Assembly (NCBI RefSeq): GCF_000495795.1
Contig: NZ_AWGD01000016.1
Span: forward strand, 1 to 64,000
From: Asticcacaulis sp. AC460
GTDB taxonomy: Bacteria; Pseudomonadota; Alphaproteobacteria; Caulobacterales; Caulobacteraceae
Direction of reading: 5' to 3'
Length of the DNA stretch: 64,000 bases
Shown here: positions 25,755-35,382 of the stretch, piece by piece
Position numbering within the stretch: the stretch's first letter is position 1
Layout: each line of letters starts with the position of its first letter
Notes under the pieces: generated by a model
Databases searched by the model: none
Told to the model about the DNA's origin: nothing
What the model saw: the letters and a program-made list of their open reading frames with translations, nothing else
Program-made: the position numbers and the translations under genes

Positions 25755-26333
25755 TCAAGAGTCGCCGCTCAGGCGAGCGATGATTTTTCGCACCTCTTCG
25801 CGGCAGACGTCCAAACTTTGCGAGGTGTCGATAACGAAGTCGGCGCGGCGGCGTTTTTCGGCGTCCGGCATCTGACGCGCCAGGATGGCGGCGAACTTTT
25901 CCGCCGTCATGCCCGGGCGTTTCAAGACGCGCTGGGCCTGGATTTCGGCCGGGGCGCTGACGACCAGAACCTTGTCGAGCGTGGTTTCGGCGCCGGTTTC
26001 ATACAGCAGGGGGATATCGGCCACGACCAGGGCGGTGCCGGCGTGTCTTGCCAGGAAAGCTTCACGATCGGCCACCGTCGCCGGGTGGACCAGGGCGTTC
26101 AGTTCATCGAACCGGCCTTTCAACGCCGCCGACAATTTGGCGCGGTCGACGGCCTTATCGGTCAGGACGTCGCCGAAAGCCTGGGTGAGGGCGGCTTTCA
26201 GCGGTTCGGACTCGGCATAAAGCCGGTGGACGGCTTCATCGGCATCCCAGACGGTCACGCCTTCGGCTTCGAACATGTCGGCTATGGTCGACTTGCCCAT
26301 GCCGATCGAGCCGGTCAAGCCAAGTTTTATCAT
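25755..26333 (-). CDS. coaE: Dephospho-CoA kinase
   Basis: Catalyses the last step of CoA synthesis, phosphorylating dephospho-CoA. 192 residues with the P-loop LTGSIGMGKST (residues 5-15), DADEAVHRLY and DIPLLYETGAE. The ATG overlaps the aroE stop by 4 bp. dnaQ follows after 31 bp. Confidence 0.95.
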   Translation of the reverse strand: MIKLGLTGSIGMGKSTIADMFEAEGVTVWDADEAVHRLYAESEPLKAALTQAFGDVLTDKAVDRAKLSAALKGRFDELNALVHPATVADREAFLARHAGTALVVADIPLLYETGAETTLDKVLVVSAPAEIQAQRVLKRPGMTAEKFAAILARQMPDAEKRRRADFVIDTSQSLDVCREEVRKIIARLSGDS

Positions 26334-27184
26334 GCCTCACCCAGATAGGTCAGGGCCAGGCTGCGGATATCGAAAACCGGGTTGGGTACAACGCCGTAGA
26401 AGGCTTCGAACGACGGCCGCGCCTGCTCGATCAGCATGTTCAAGCCATCGACCGTCGTCAGGCCGCGTTCAGCGGCGGCCGCCAGCCAGTTCGTGCGTAG
26501 TGGCCGGTAGGTCATGTCCATAATGGTCGCGGCTGTATCCAGGGCGTCGAACAGGGGCAGGGGACCGCCCGAAGCCGCGTTGATCACGGCCACCGCGCCG
26601 GAAAAGGCGCGATCGACCTGGGTCAGGTCGAAGGCGGTGACCTTGTCGCCCGGGAAGGCGAAGACCAGTTCTTCGGCGCGCGCCAGGGTGCGGTTGACGA
26701 TGCGCACTTCCGGCACGCCGGCATCGAGAAGGGCAGCTATGGCGGCGCGCGAGGCCCCGCCGGCGCCCATGATGACCACCGGTCCGGCGCTGAGGTCACA
26801 ATTCGGTGCCTGCAGTTCGAAAGCGCGGACCAGGCCGTGGCCGTCGGTGCTCTGGGCATGGACCTGGCCGTCGTCATCAAAGGTCAGCAGATTAGCCGAA
26901 CCGCAGGCCCGCGCCGATTCGGCGACGGTGTCGGAGAGCGCGAGCGCCTGTTCCTTGAAGGGGGCGGTGACGTTCAAACCCTTGATGCCATTGCTGCGGC
27001 ACGACAGGATCAGCCGGTCGAAGCCGCGCTCGTCCTTGGGCCCGAAAGCGGCATAAATGCCGTTCAGCTTCAGGTCGCGCAGCCAGGCATTGTGCAGGAA
27101 CGGACTCAGCGAATGGTGGATGGGCTGGCCGACCACGGCGGCGATACGGGCCGCACCGGTGGGCAGGGACTGGATATCGATCAT
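26330..27184 (-). CDS. aroE: Shikimate dehydrogenase
   Basis: Reduces 3-dehydroshikimate with NADPH. The 284 residues include the substrate site HSLSPFLHNAWL, the NVTAPFKEQAL motif with its catalytic Lys, and the nucleotide-binding VIMGAGGASRAAI. Coupled on both sides by 4-bp overlaps, with maf upstream and coaE downstream. Confidence 0.95.
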   Translation of the reverse strand: MIDIQSLPTGAARIAAVVGQPIHHSLSPFLHNAWLRDLKLNGIYAAFGPKDERGFDRLILSCRSNGIKGLNVTAPFKEQALALSDTVAESARACGSANLLTFDDDGQVHAQSTDGHGLVRAFELQAPNCDLSAGPVVIMGAGGASRAAIAALLDAGVPEVRIVNRTLARAEELVFAFPGDKVTAFDLTQVDRAFSGAVAVINAASGGPLPLFDALDTAATIMDMTYRPLRTNWLAAAAERGLTTVDGLNMLIEQARPSFEAFYGVVPNPVFDIRSLALTYLGEA

Positions 27185-27777
27185 GCCGGCACGATCCTCA
27201 TATGGCGAAGCTGGGCGAGGAGAGGGAAGAGGGATAGGCCCAGGACGGTGAAATAGTCACCGCGGATGGCTTCGAACAGGTGCACGCCTTCGCCTTCCAG
27301 CTGGTAGCAACCGACGCTGCTCAGGATCTTGTCTCCGGCGCGTTCGAGATAGCCGTCAATATAGTCGTCGGAAAGGCGGCGGACATGCATTTCGGCCGAT
27401 TCGACCGTCGACCAGACGATATGGCCGCCTTCCGCCAGGGCCAGGCCGCCGTGGAGATAGTGGGTTTTACCACTCATCCGTTTCAGCAGGTCGCGGGCGT
27501 CATCCATCGTATGCGACTTGCTGATCAGGTCTTTTTCGAGCTGCAGCACCTGATCGCCGCCCAGGACCAGGCCGGGATTTCGCGCCGAAACGTGCAGCGC
27601 CTTGGCTTCGGCCAGTTTCAGAGCAATCGCCTTGGGGCTCATGCCGCGCGCCAGGCCGTCGTCCTTGATGGCATCTTCGTCAAGGTCGGCCGGAATTTTG
27701 GTGAAGGAAATGCCCGCGCCGGTAAGCAGGGCGGCACGGGAGGCGGAACCAGAAGCAAGGATCAGGGAAGGGGGCAT
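27181..27777 (-). CDS. maf: Maf-family nucleotide pyrophosphatase
   Basis: Hydrolyses non-canonical or modified nucleoside triphosphates (house-cleaning). From the ATG at 27777 it has 198 residues, starting MPPSLILASGSASRAALLTGAG with the conserved SxSxxR. LGGDQVL, GKTHYLHGGLALAEGG and the SVGCYQLEGEGVHLFEAIRGDYFTVLG region follow. Longer readings extend into a palindromic repeat and were rejected. First gene of maf-aroE-coaE-dnaQ. Confidence 0.92.
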   Translation of the reverse strand: MPPSLILASGSASRAALLTGAGISFTKIPADLDEDAIKDDGLARGMSPKAIALKLAEAKALHVSARNPGLVLGGDQVLQLEKDLISKSHTMDDARDLLKRMSGKTHYLHGGLALAEGGHIVWSTVESAEMHVRRLSDDYIDGYLERAGDKILSSVGCYQLEGEGVHLFEAIRGDYFTVLGLSLFPLLAQLRHMRIVPA

Positions 27778-27890
27778 TGAAAGGTCTTTCGCAGGGGGTG
27801 AGAAGCGCCGATTTGCCGCATGGCGGGCAAATCGGATGAAATCGAGCCAGTGGCTCGATTTCCGCGCCGAACGCCTGGAGCCATGCGACA

Positions 27891-28025
27891 GGCGACCCCT
27901 GCACTCCATTACTCGATTGCACTTACCTATATCCACCTGAAAATCCAGGACAACTGTGTCCTGGATTTTCAGGTGGATATCGATAAACGCTGTCTGGTTA
28001 TGGGGTGCAGGGGTCTGCGACCCCC
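27891..28025. repeat. Quasi-palindrome between ppsR and maf, family A, with 24-bp perfect core stem
   Basis: The core is a perfect 24-bp stem with a 4-nt loop (27929-27952, loop ACTG, 27957-27980). Outer arms (27891-27907 and 28002-28025) carry the inverted ACCCCTGCAC / GTGCAGGGGT unit shared with 13256-13405. The right end lies 10 bp after the ppsR stop. The core has no T-run on either strand. Confidence 0.7.
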
Positions 28026-28035
28026 GCAAAAACCC

Positions 28036-28887
28036 TTAAATCCCGCCTAACCTGCCTGTCCGCTTTTCGTTCAACAGGCTGATGATCGTCGCAGAAGTTT
28101 CTTCGATCGACCGCCGGGTCACATCGATCACCGGCCATTCCTTACGCTCGAACAGCCGGCGGGCGCGAATGATTTCCTCGCGGACGGCATCGGTATCGGT
28201 ATAGGTCGAGGGCCGGTCGTCGTTCAGGGTCAGCAGCCGGTTCTTGCGGATCGACACCAGCCGTTCCGGCGAAGCGATCAGGCCGACAATCAGCGGGATA
28301 TCCAGTTCATCCAGTTCATTCGGCGGATCTCTACCCGGCACCAGAGGGATATTGGCCGCCTTGATGCCCCGGTGCGCCAGGTAGATGCAGGTGGGGGTCT
28401 TTGACGTCCGCGACACGCCAACCAGAACGACATCGGCCTGCCTCAGCTTGTCCGCCATGGCGCCGTCATCATGGGCGATGGCGTAGTTCAGCGCCTCGAT
28501 GCGTTCGAAATATTCGTTGTCGAGATTATGCTGGGCGCCGACACGTTTCGACACCGCGGCGCCCAGATGGCGTGAAAACGCCACCACCAGCGGATCCAGC
28601 ACGCCGATCGACGGAATATCCAGCTCGCGGCAACGCATTTCCAACATGTTGCGCAGTTCCGGATCGATAATGGTGTGCAACACAATGCCCGGAAAGCTTT
28701 CGATCTCCAGCAGCGATCGCGCCATCTGCTTTTCCGACCGGATCAGCACATACAGATGCTCGATCGGCAAAATACCTTCGAAACGTGCCGCGGCGGCCTT
28801 GGCCAGGGCATTCAAAGTCTCACCCGTCGAGTCCGAAATCAGATGGACGTGGAAATAGGTGCCGATTTTTTGCGGAGTCAGGGACAT
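28036..28887 (-). CDS. ppsR: Pyruvate phosphate dikinase / PEP synthase regulatory protein (DUF299)
   Basis: A bifunctional ADP-dependent kinase and Pi-dependent phosphorylase that switches PEP synthase or PPDK. 283 residues with the early HLISDSTGETLNALAKA motif and the P-loop-like GVSRTSKTPTCIYLAHRG (about 150-167). In Caulobacter crescentus a gene of this family flanks the chromosomal origin opposite hemE; the same holds here. Confidence 0.92.
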   Translation of the reverse strand: MSLTPQKIGTYFHVHLISDSTGETLNALAKAAAARFEGILPIEHLYVLIRSEKQMARSLLEIESFPGIVLHTIIDPELRNMLEMRCRELDIPSIGVLDPLVVAFSRHLGAAVSKRVGAQHNLDNEYFERIEALNYAIAHDDGAMADKLRQADVVLVGVSRTSKTPTCIYLAHRGIKAANIPLVPGRDPPNELDELDIPLIVGLIASPERLVSIRKNRLLTLNDDRPSTYTDTDAVREEIIRARRLFERKEWPVIDVTRRSIEETSATIISLLNEKRTGRLGGI

Positions 28888-29106
28888 GGCGATTCCTTAA
28901 GCGCATTCGCGACGGCCTGTCTTCGGAAAACTTTGTTCTTCCGTTTCACATAGCTGTCACAGTGATGCGATAAATATAACTGTGAACGGAATCCGTGGAC
29001 AGATGTGTGCGGATTGTTGGTGATTCCCGTTATGCCGGCTTTCTCGCAGGTGCGTTGGGGATGGGGGTGCAAAACCACCTGTTTCGTCCCGATTCCGTCC
29101 AATGTG

Positions 29107-29121
29107 TTAAAAATGTATTAA
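29107..29121. promoter_or_regulatory. CtrA-type box 1
   Basis: Exact TTAA-N7-TTAA, the full CtrA recognition pattern, inside the putative origin. In Caulobacter, CtrA bound at such sites blocks replication initiation. Confidence 0.75.
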
Positions 29122-29124
29122 TCA

Positions 29125-29133
29125 TAATCCGCA
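29125..29133 (+). promoter_or_regulatory. DnaA-box-like site TAATCCGCA
   Basis: Seven of nine match to TTATCCACA; shares ATCCGCA with two other sites in the origin region. Confidence 0.45.
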
Positions 29134-29146
29134 GGGTGTGGATGTC

Positions 29147-29161
29147 TTAACCAATCATTAA
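29147..29161. promoter_or_regulatory. CtrA-type box 2
   Basis: Exact TTAA-N7-TTAA followed by CC, the preferred flank of CtrA sites. Confidence 0.75.
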
Positions 29162-29188
29162 CCATTCAGACTCAATTCGACGATGGGG

Positions 29189-29203
29189 TTAAGGATTTCT
29201 TAA
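29189..29203. promoter_or_regulatory. CtrA-type box 3
   Basis: Exact TTAA-N7-TTAA, 42 bp from box 2, at the edge of the AT-rich stretch. Confidence 0.75.
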
Positions 29204-29224
29204 TCAGTATAAAGATTTGGTAAA

Positions 29225-29233
29225 TTATCCGCA
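29225..29233 (+). promoter_or_regulatory. DnaA-box-like site TTATCCGCA
   Basis: Eight of nine match to the canonical TTATCCACA, next to the AT-rich segment. Confidence 0.6.
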
Positions 29234-29414
29234 CTTCCCACAGGCTGTGGGAATCGAATCATCCCGACGTGCACCGCCTGTGAAAGACTCGTGAATCAGG
29301 CGAAATCTGCGACACTTTTTCACCCTGTCCACGGCACAATAAACCTCTTCAATCTCTTTTCTTTTTATAAGGTTTAAGTCATGAGGACGGATGATACGTC
29401 CGAGGATTGACTCC

Positions 29415-30443
29415 ATGCAGGCAGGTAAGCCATCCATCATCCGGGTTCTGGACGGCGAGACGGTAACGCCGCCGCCGGTATGGTTCATGCGTCAGGCCGG
29501 GCGCTACCTGCCGGAATACCGCGAACTGCGGGCGACGACCTCGGGCTTTGTCGATTTCTGTCTCAATCCGGAAAAGGCCGCCGAGGCGACGCTTCAGCCG
29601 ATTCGGCGGTTCGGCTTCGATGCCGCCATCCTGTTTTCCGATATTCTGATGATCCCCCTGGCCCTGGGTCAGGATCTCACCTTTGCCGCCGGCGAAGGCC
29701 CCGTGCTGGGCGAATTGCCATCGTTAGAAGCGATGCGCGACAAGGCCCCATTTGCCGGTGAAGCTTTGAAGAATGTCGGTGAGACCGTCGCCCGCGTGAA
29801 GGCCGGACTGACTGAAGCGACGACCCTGATCGGATTTTGCGGCGGGCCGTGGACGGTCATGACCTATATGCTGAACGGGCGAAAGGCCCATGACCGCAGT
29901 CTGATCCGGGCGTTCGTCTATGACGATCCAGCGACCGTGCTTAGCCTGATCGATATCGTGATCGAAGCTTCGGCCCAGTATCTGAAGGTCCAGGCCGACC
30001 AGGGCGCGCAGGTGCTCAAGATTTTCGAAAGCTGGGCGGAAGGGTTTCCCGATCCGTATTTCGACCTGTTGGTGACACAGCCGCATATTCGCCTGATCCA
30101 TCGGGTGCGGGAGTTGGGTGTAACCCTGCCGATCATCGGTTTTCCCCGCGGCGCCGAAGCCCGGTGCCTGGACTATGCCCAGGCCGTGACGATCGAGGCC
30201 ATGGCTCTGGGGACGGCGACGCCGCTGGCTCTGGGGGCTGAACTGCAGAAGATCCGGCCGATCCAGGGAGCTCTGGACCCTGTAGTGTTGCGATCGGGCG
30301 GTGCGGCTTTGGATGCAGCGATCGATCGGATTCTCGAAGCCTGGGGGCAGGGGCCCTTGATCTTCAATCTGGGTCACGGCATCTTCCCAGACACGCCGAT
30401 CGCCCATGTCGAGCAGGCGTTAAAACGTATCCGGGGTTTGTAA
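29415..30443 (+). CDS. hemE: Uroporphyrinogen III decarboxylase
   Basis: Converts uroporphyrinogen III to coproporphyrinogen III. From ATG 29415 it has 342 residues, with WFMRQAGRYLPEYRELR (substrate site), LFSDILMIPLALG, GFCGGPWTVMTYML and NLGHGIFPDTP. GAGG 9 nt upstream favours 29415; ATG 29391 in frame would add 8 residues. A 9-codon open frame (29381-29410) ends just before 29415. It overlaps hemH as TAATG. Proximity to the origin matches Caulobacter. Confidence 0.95.
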   Translation: MQAGKPSIIRVLDGETVTPPPVWFMRQAGRYLPEYRELRATTSGFVDFCLNPEKAAEATLQPIRRFGFDAAILFSDILMIPLALGQDLTFAAGEGPVLGELPSLEAMRDKAPFAGEALKNVGETVARVKAGLTEATTLIGFCGGPWTVMTYMLNGRKAHDRSLIRAFVYDDPATVLSLIDIVIEASAQYLKVQADQGAQVLKIFESWAEGFPDPYFDLLVTQPHIRLIHRVRELGVTLPIIGFPRGAEARCLDYAQAVTIEAMALGTATPLALGAELQKIRPIQGALDPVVLRSGGAALDAAIDRILEAWGQGPLIFNLGHGIFPDTPIAHVEQALKRIRGL

Positions 30444-31471
30444 TGACGGCTAAACGCGTTGCGGTGTTGGTGTTCAACCTGGGTGGCCCGGAAAAACAGG
30501 CCGATGTTCAGGGCTTTCTGTACAATCTGTTCGCCGATCGTCGCATCATCGATCTGCCTTGGGGGATACGGCAGGGACTGGCGTCGGTGATTTCCAGCCG
30601 GCGCGCGCCGATGGCGAAGAAGAATTACGCCTTGATGGGTGGCGGGTCGCCGATCCTGTCCGAGACGCGCGACCAGGCCGTTGCGTTGGAAAAGCACCTG
30701 AACAAGGGCGCCGGCATCGAGGCCAAGGTGTTTATCGGCATGCGCTACTGGCATCCGTTCATCGAAAACTCGGTCAAGGAGATCGAGCATTGGAAACCGG
30801 ACGAGGTGGTGGTTTTGCCGCTGTATCCGCAGTTTTCGTCGACGACCACCCTGTCGGGGTTTGAAGCCTTCAAGAAGGCCTGGCGCGGCAAGGCACCGGT
30901 CAAATATGTCTGTTGCTATTCGGACAACGACCACTTCGTCGAAGCCCATGTCCTGCTGATCCGGGAATGGCTGAAGAGCAAGGTCGGGGATACATCGAAT
31001 GTCCGGCTGTTGTTTTCGGCGCATGGCTTGCCGGAAAAGATCATCAAGAACGGTGATCCTTACCAGGAGCAGGTCGAGTCATCAGTGGCCAGGATTATGG
31101 CCCAGCTTGGGGATATCGACCACGTCATCTGTTATCAGAGCCGTGTCGGACCGTTGAAGTGGATCGGGCCGTCGACGGATGATACCATTCAGGCAGCCGG
31201 CCGAGATGGCAAGGCGGTCATGCTGATCCCGATCGCTTTCGTGTCCGAGCATATCGAGACCCTGGTTGAACTGGACATCGAATATGCCGAGCTGGCGGAA
31301 AAGGCGGGTGTGCACGTCTACCGCCGCGTACCGGCACTGCGGACGAATAAGGGGCTGATCCAGGCACTGGGTGCCGAGGTCATGAAGGCACTGGGGGCGG
31401 TTGGTCCTGTGATTGGCGATCATGACTGTGCCAAGTGTCACAAATTCTGCCCGAAGAAGAGGGCGGCATGA
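30443..31471 (+). CDS. hemH: Ferrochelatase
   Basis: Inserts ferrous iron into protoporphyrin IX. 342 residues with VLVFNLGGPE at the start, LYPQFSSTTT, the catalytic FSAHGLPEKII, and YQSRVGPLKWIGPSTD. The start overlaps the hemE stop and the end overlaps the hemJ start, forming a three-gene haem operon. The C terminus has three Cys (DCAKCHKFCPKK), possibly an Fe-S or zinc site as seen in some ferrochelatases. Confidence 0.95.
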   Translation: MTAKRVAVLVFNLGGPEKQADVQGFLYNLFADRRIIDLPWGIRQGLASVISSRRAPMAKKNYALMGGGSPILSETRDQAVALEKHLNKGAGIEAKVFIGMRYWHPFIENSVKEIEHWKPDEVVVLPLYPQFSSTTTLSGFEAFKKAWRGKAPVKYVCCYSDNDHFVEAHVLLIREWLKSKVGDTSNVRLLFSAHGLPEKIIKNGDPYQEQVESSVARIMAQLGDIDHVICYQSRVGPLKWIGPSTDDTIQAAGRDGKAVMLIPIAFVSEHIETLVELDIEYAELAEKAGVHVYRRVPALRTNKGLIQALGAEVMKALGAVGPVIGDHDCAKCHKFCPKKRAA

Positions 31472-31917
31472 AATGGTTTGAACTGGCCCGTGGGCTGCAC
31501 ATTGTTGCCGTGATCGCCTGGATGGCCGGACTGTTGTACCTGCCGCGGCTGTTTATCTATCACATCAAGCACGGTGCTGAGCCGACCGTAACCAGCGTGT
31601 TCTCCGTTATGGAACGCAACCTGCTGCGGATCATCATGAATCCGGCCATGATCCTGGCGTGGATATTTGGCTGCTGGATGCTGTATTTTCATTATACGTG
31701 GCATGGATGGGGCCTGTTTGCCCAACCTTGGCTGGATGTTAAATTGATCGGGGTTGTGATCCTCACCGGCTATCACCATTTCCTCGCCGCGCGCTTCAAG
31801 AAGCTTCAGGCCGGCCAGGACATCGGCACCGAAAAGTTCTGGCGCATGATCAATGAACTGCCGATCCTGCTGGCGCTGGTGATGGTGATTTCGGTCACGA
31901 TGGAGTGGACCTTCTAA
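31468..31917 (+). CDS. hemJ: Protoporphyrinogen oxidase HemJ
   Basis: HemJ oxidises protoporphyrinogen IX to protoporphyrin IX. From ATG 31468, which overlaps the hemH stop as ATGA, it has 149 residues and four membrane helices. LHIVAVIAWMAGLLYLPRLFIYH at the N terminus, with its conserved His, is the family hallmark. An earlier reading (31435) adds 11 residues inside hemH and is unlikely. It completes hemE-hemH-hemJ. Confidence 0.92.
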   Translation: MKWFELARGLHIVAVIAWMAGLLYLPRLFIYHIKHGAEPTVTSVFSVMERNLLRIIMNPAMILAWIFGCWMLYFHYTWHGWGLFAQPWLDVKLIGVVILTGYHHFLAARFKKLQAGQDIGTEKFWRMINELPILLALVMVISVTMEWTF

Positions 31918-31924
31918 GGATATG

Positions 31925-32047
31925 TTTCGGGGTCTGGGGCCCTCGGCCCCAGCCTTCCTAATATCTTTCTGCTGTATGGCCCCAGAGGGCCGATCAGCAG
32001 AAAGATTTTAAGAAAAGATGTGGGGTCGCAGACCCCACGCCCCGAAA
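31925..32047. repeat. Quasi-palindrome between hemJ and rho, family A
   Basis: Ends TTTCGGGG (31925) and CCCCGAAA (to 32047) are perfect inverted repeats. Inner units are GGGGCCCTCGGCCCC-like and GGGGTCGCAGACCCC-like hairpins, and a core stem ATCTTTCTGCTG/CAGCAGAAAGAT (31963-31974, 31995-32006) is capped by GGCCC/GGGCC. It starts 7 bp after the hemJ stop. The rest of the gap to rho (to 32241) shows no further gene. Confidence 0.65.
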
Positions 32048-32241
32048 CATTATTCTTGACGAGCGCCGCTTCAACGCGCACAAAACGCTCCATCAGGCAC
32101 CACGTTCTGTGGACTCGCCTTCTCAACTCAAATTTATCAGCCTTTTCCATACGTTACGTCAAAAAGGGCTAGGGGACTCGTCAAACGCCAACGGCAGAAC
32201 CGCCGTGGGCCGTTCTACGCGTCCATCGTAAGAGAGACCTC

Positions 32242-33624
<1,383 letters not shown>

Positions 33625-33632
33625 GGAAAGTT

Positions 33633-33681
33633 ACCCCTCCGTCGGCTTCGCCGACACCTCCCCACTTCGTGGTGAGGAGGG
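33633..33681. repeat. Palindromic repeat family B2, copy after rho
   Basis: CCCCTCC...hairpin GTCGGC/GCCGAC...CACCTCCCCAC...GAGGAGGG pattern, 8 bp after the rho stop. Same family as 39779-39831 and 56499-56551. Confidence 0.6.
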
Positions 33682-33777
33682 CGCTTAAAGCCCGACAAAA
33701 TCTCAAACCCCTTGCCAACCCGGTATGACAGGCTCATATCGGGTTGATGCTTTTATGAACCTGCTTCGGAGTCCAGC

Positions 33778-34038
33778 ATGAAGGTCACGGTCAATGTCGA
33801 ATGCTCCCCTCAGGAAGCCCGCGCTTTTCTCGGCCTGCCCGACGTTGAACCGCTGAACGACTACATGATCTCGGCCATGAAGCAGCGCATGGAACAGAAT
33901 ATCCACTCCATGAAGCCTGAAGAGATGATCAAGAACTGGTCGAGCCTGGGGGTCACCGCCCAGGACCAGTTCTTCAAACTGATGCAGTCGGCGGCTCAGG
34001 CATCCATGAATTCCTTCGGCGCCAAGGACACCAAGTAG
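33778..34038 (+). CDS. DUF6489-type conserved small protein
   Basis: 86 residues, mostly helical and rich in Met and Gln: MKVTVNVECSPQEARAFLGLPDVEPLNDYMI..., with MKPEEMIKNW and FFKLMQSAAQ. It matches my memory of the short alphaproteobacterial family DUF6489; no function is known. It is soluble and starts 97 bp after the B2 repeat. mnmE follows within a few bases, so the two are probably co-transcribed. Confidence 0.75.
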   Translation: MKVTVNVECSPQEARAFLGLPDVEPLNDYMISAMKQRMEQNIHSMKPEEMIKNWSSLGVTAQDQFFKLMQSAAQASMNSFGAKDTK

Positions 34039-34042
34039 GCCG

Positions 34043-34058
34043 TGTTTCACGTGAATCA
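34043..34058. other. parS site, one mismatch, at the mnmE start
   Basis: TGTTTCACGTGAATCA, 15 of 16 match to TGTTTCACGTGAAACA. It overlaps the two possible GTG start codons of mnmE. Confidence 0.75.
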
Positions 34059-35382
34059 AACCATCTTCGCCTTGGCCAGCGCCCAGGGTCGCGCCGGCGT
34101 GTCGATTATCCGCCTGTCCGGCCCCGAAGCGGTGCCGGCGCTGAAGCGCCTGACCGGCAAATCCGTGCCACCGCGCCGAGCTGTCTTTACGCCGCTGATC
34201 CACGACGGCGAACTGATCGACGAAGCGGTGGTAGTCTATTTCCAAGGCCCCAACAGTTTCACCGGCGAGGACTGTGTCGAACTGCACGTCCATGGTTCAC
34301 GCGCTATTCTCGATAGGCTCTACGCAATCCTCACCGATTTCGGTTTGCGCCTCGCGCAGCCAGGTGAGTTCTCCCGCCGCGCCCTGGAAAACGGCAAGCT
34401 TGACCTGACCCAGGCCGAAGCGATCACCGACCTGGTCGACGCCGAATCCGAAGCCCAAAGGCGCCAGGCCCTGACCCAGATGGGGGGAGGGCTCAAGGTC
34501 CAGTACGAAGCGTGGCACGCGGCCCTGGTCGAAATCCTGGCGCGGATTGAAGTCTATATCGACTTCCCCGACGAAGACCTGCCTGGGGAGTTGGTCGACT
34601 CCATCCTGGATCGCATCGCCGCGATTCAAGCCTCGCTCGAGGCCGCCATTGCCGATGCCAAACGCGGACGCCAGATTCGTGAAGGCTTTCGCATCGTCAT
34701 TCTGGGCGAACCGAATGCTGGTAAGTCGAGCCTGTTCAATGCGCTGCTGAAAGCCGAAACCGCCATCGTTACACCGATCGCCGGCACGACACGCGATGTC
34801 ATCGAGGCACAACTGCGCATCGGGCCTTATTCTGTCCTGCTGTACGATACGGCTGGCCTGCGCGAAACCGACGAGGTGGTCGAACAAGAAGGTATCCGCC
34901 GCGCCCGCGCCAAGGGGGACGAAGCCGACCTGCGCCTGTGGGTGATCGATTCGTCCGCGTCCGGACTCGAGGGGGTTGAACCGAGGGCAAGGGACCTGAT
35001 CGCCTTTAACAAGATTGATCAGGGTTCTGACAATCTATACGAGTCTTTCTCGAACCTCTCTGTTTCACGTGAAACACAGTTGTTTAAGGTCAGCGTCGAG
35101 ACAGGGCAGGGCGTCGCCGACCTCGTCGCGGCGATCGAAAACATCGTCACCGAACGTCTATCGGTCCAGACCTTCCCGGCGGCGACCCGGGCGCGTCACA
35201 CCGAACGTCTACAAGAGGCCGTCGATCATCTCGACCAGGCACGTCTGACCCGAATGCGCGTTCCCGAACTGACAGCGGAACATGTCCGCGCCGGTATCAA
35301 CAGCTTCGAAGCCCTGTTCGGCCGCTACGATGTTGAAGATGTGCTCGATGTCGTCTTCTCGACCTTCTGTATCGGCAAATGA
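34051..35382 (+). CDS. mnmE: tRNA modification GTPase MnmE
   Basis: With MnmG it installs cmnm5U34 in tRNA. From GTG 34051 the protein has 443 residues and begins MNQTIFALASAQGRAGVSIIRLSGP, the usual family start; GTG 34042 would add three residues (MFH). The G domain (about 210-360) has GEPNAGKSSLFN, PIAGTTRDV, DTAGLRE and NKID. The C-terminal FCIGK, whose Cys is conserved, is intact. Its stop TGA is the first three bases of a parS site. Confidence 0.95.
   Translation: MNQTIFALASAQGRAGVSIIRLSGPEAVPALKRLTGKSVPPRRAVFTPLIHDGELIDEAVVVYFQGPNSFTGEDCVELHVHGSRAILDRLYAILTDFGLRLAQPGEFSRRALENGKLDLTQAEAITDLVDAESEAQRRQALTQMGGGLKVQYEAWHAALVEILARIEVYIDFPDEDLPGELVDSILDRIAAIQASLEAAIADAKRGRQIREGFRIVILGEPNAGKSSLFNALLKAETAIVTPIAGTTRDVIEAQLRIGPYSVLLYDTAGLRETDEVVEQEGIRRARAKGDEADLRLWVIDSSASGLEGVEPRARDLIAFNKIDQGSDNLYESFSNLSVSRETQLFKVSVETGQGVADLVAAIENIVTERLSVQTFPAATRARHTERLQEAVDHLDQARLTRMRVPELTAEHVRAGINSFEALFGRYDVEDVLDVVFSTFCIGK
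35061..35076. other. parS site, perfect, inside mnmE
   Basis: TGTTTCACGTGAAACA, 16 of 16, encoding SVSRETQ within the MnmE G domain. Confidence 0.9.

Larger units (their letters stand above)
28888..29414. other. Putative chromosomal replication origin (Cori-like)
   Basis: 527 bp between ppsR and hemE, the gene pair that frames the Caulobacter origin. It holds three exact TTAA-N7-TTAA boxes, DnaA-box-like sites (TTATCCGCA 29225-29233; TAATCCGCA 29125-29133; CAATCCGCA on the minus strand 29008-29016), a TCCCCA-type site (29056-29061, minus), and a symmetric TTCCCACAG-G-CTGTGGGAA (29235-29253). Sequence from about 29100 to 29230 is AT-rich. Ten GANTC sites are present. Transcription direction changes here and parS/parAB lie 5-10 kb away. 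Confidence 0.85.

Noticed and set aside
27778-28029. Extended N terminus for maf
   Set aside because: The extra residues come from a palindromic repeat; Maf homologues start at the ATG at 27777.
28945-28960. Possible parS half-site in the origin (CGTTTCACAT)
   Set aside because: Only one half matches; the CACGTG centre is missing.
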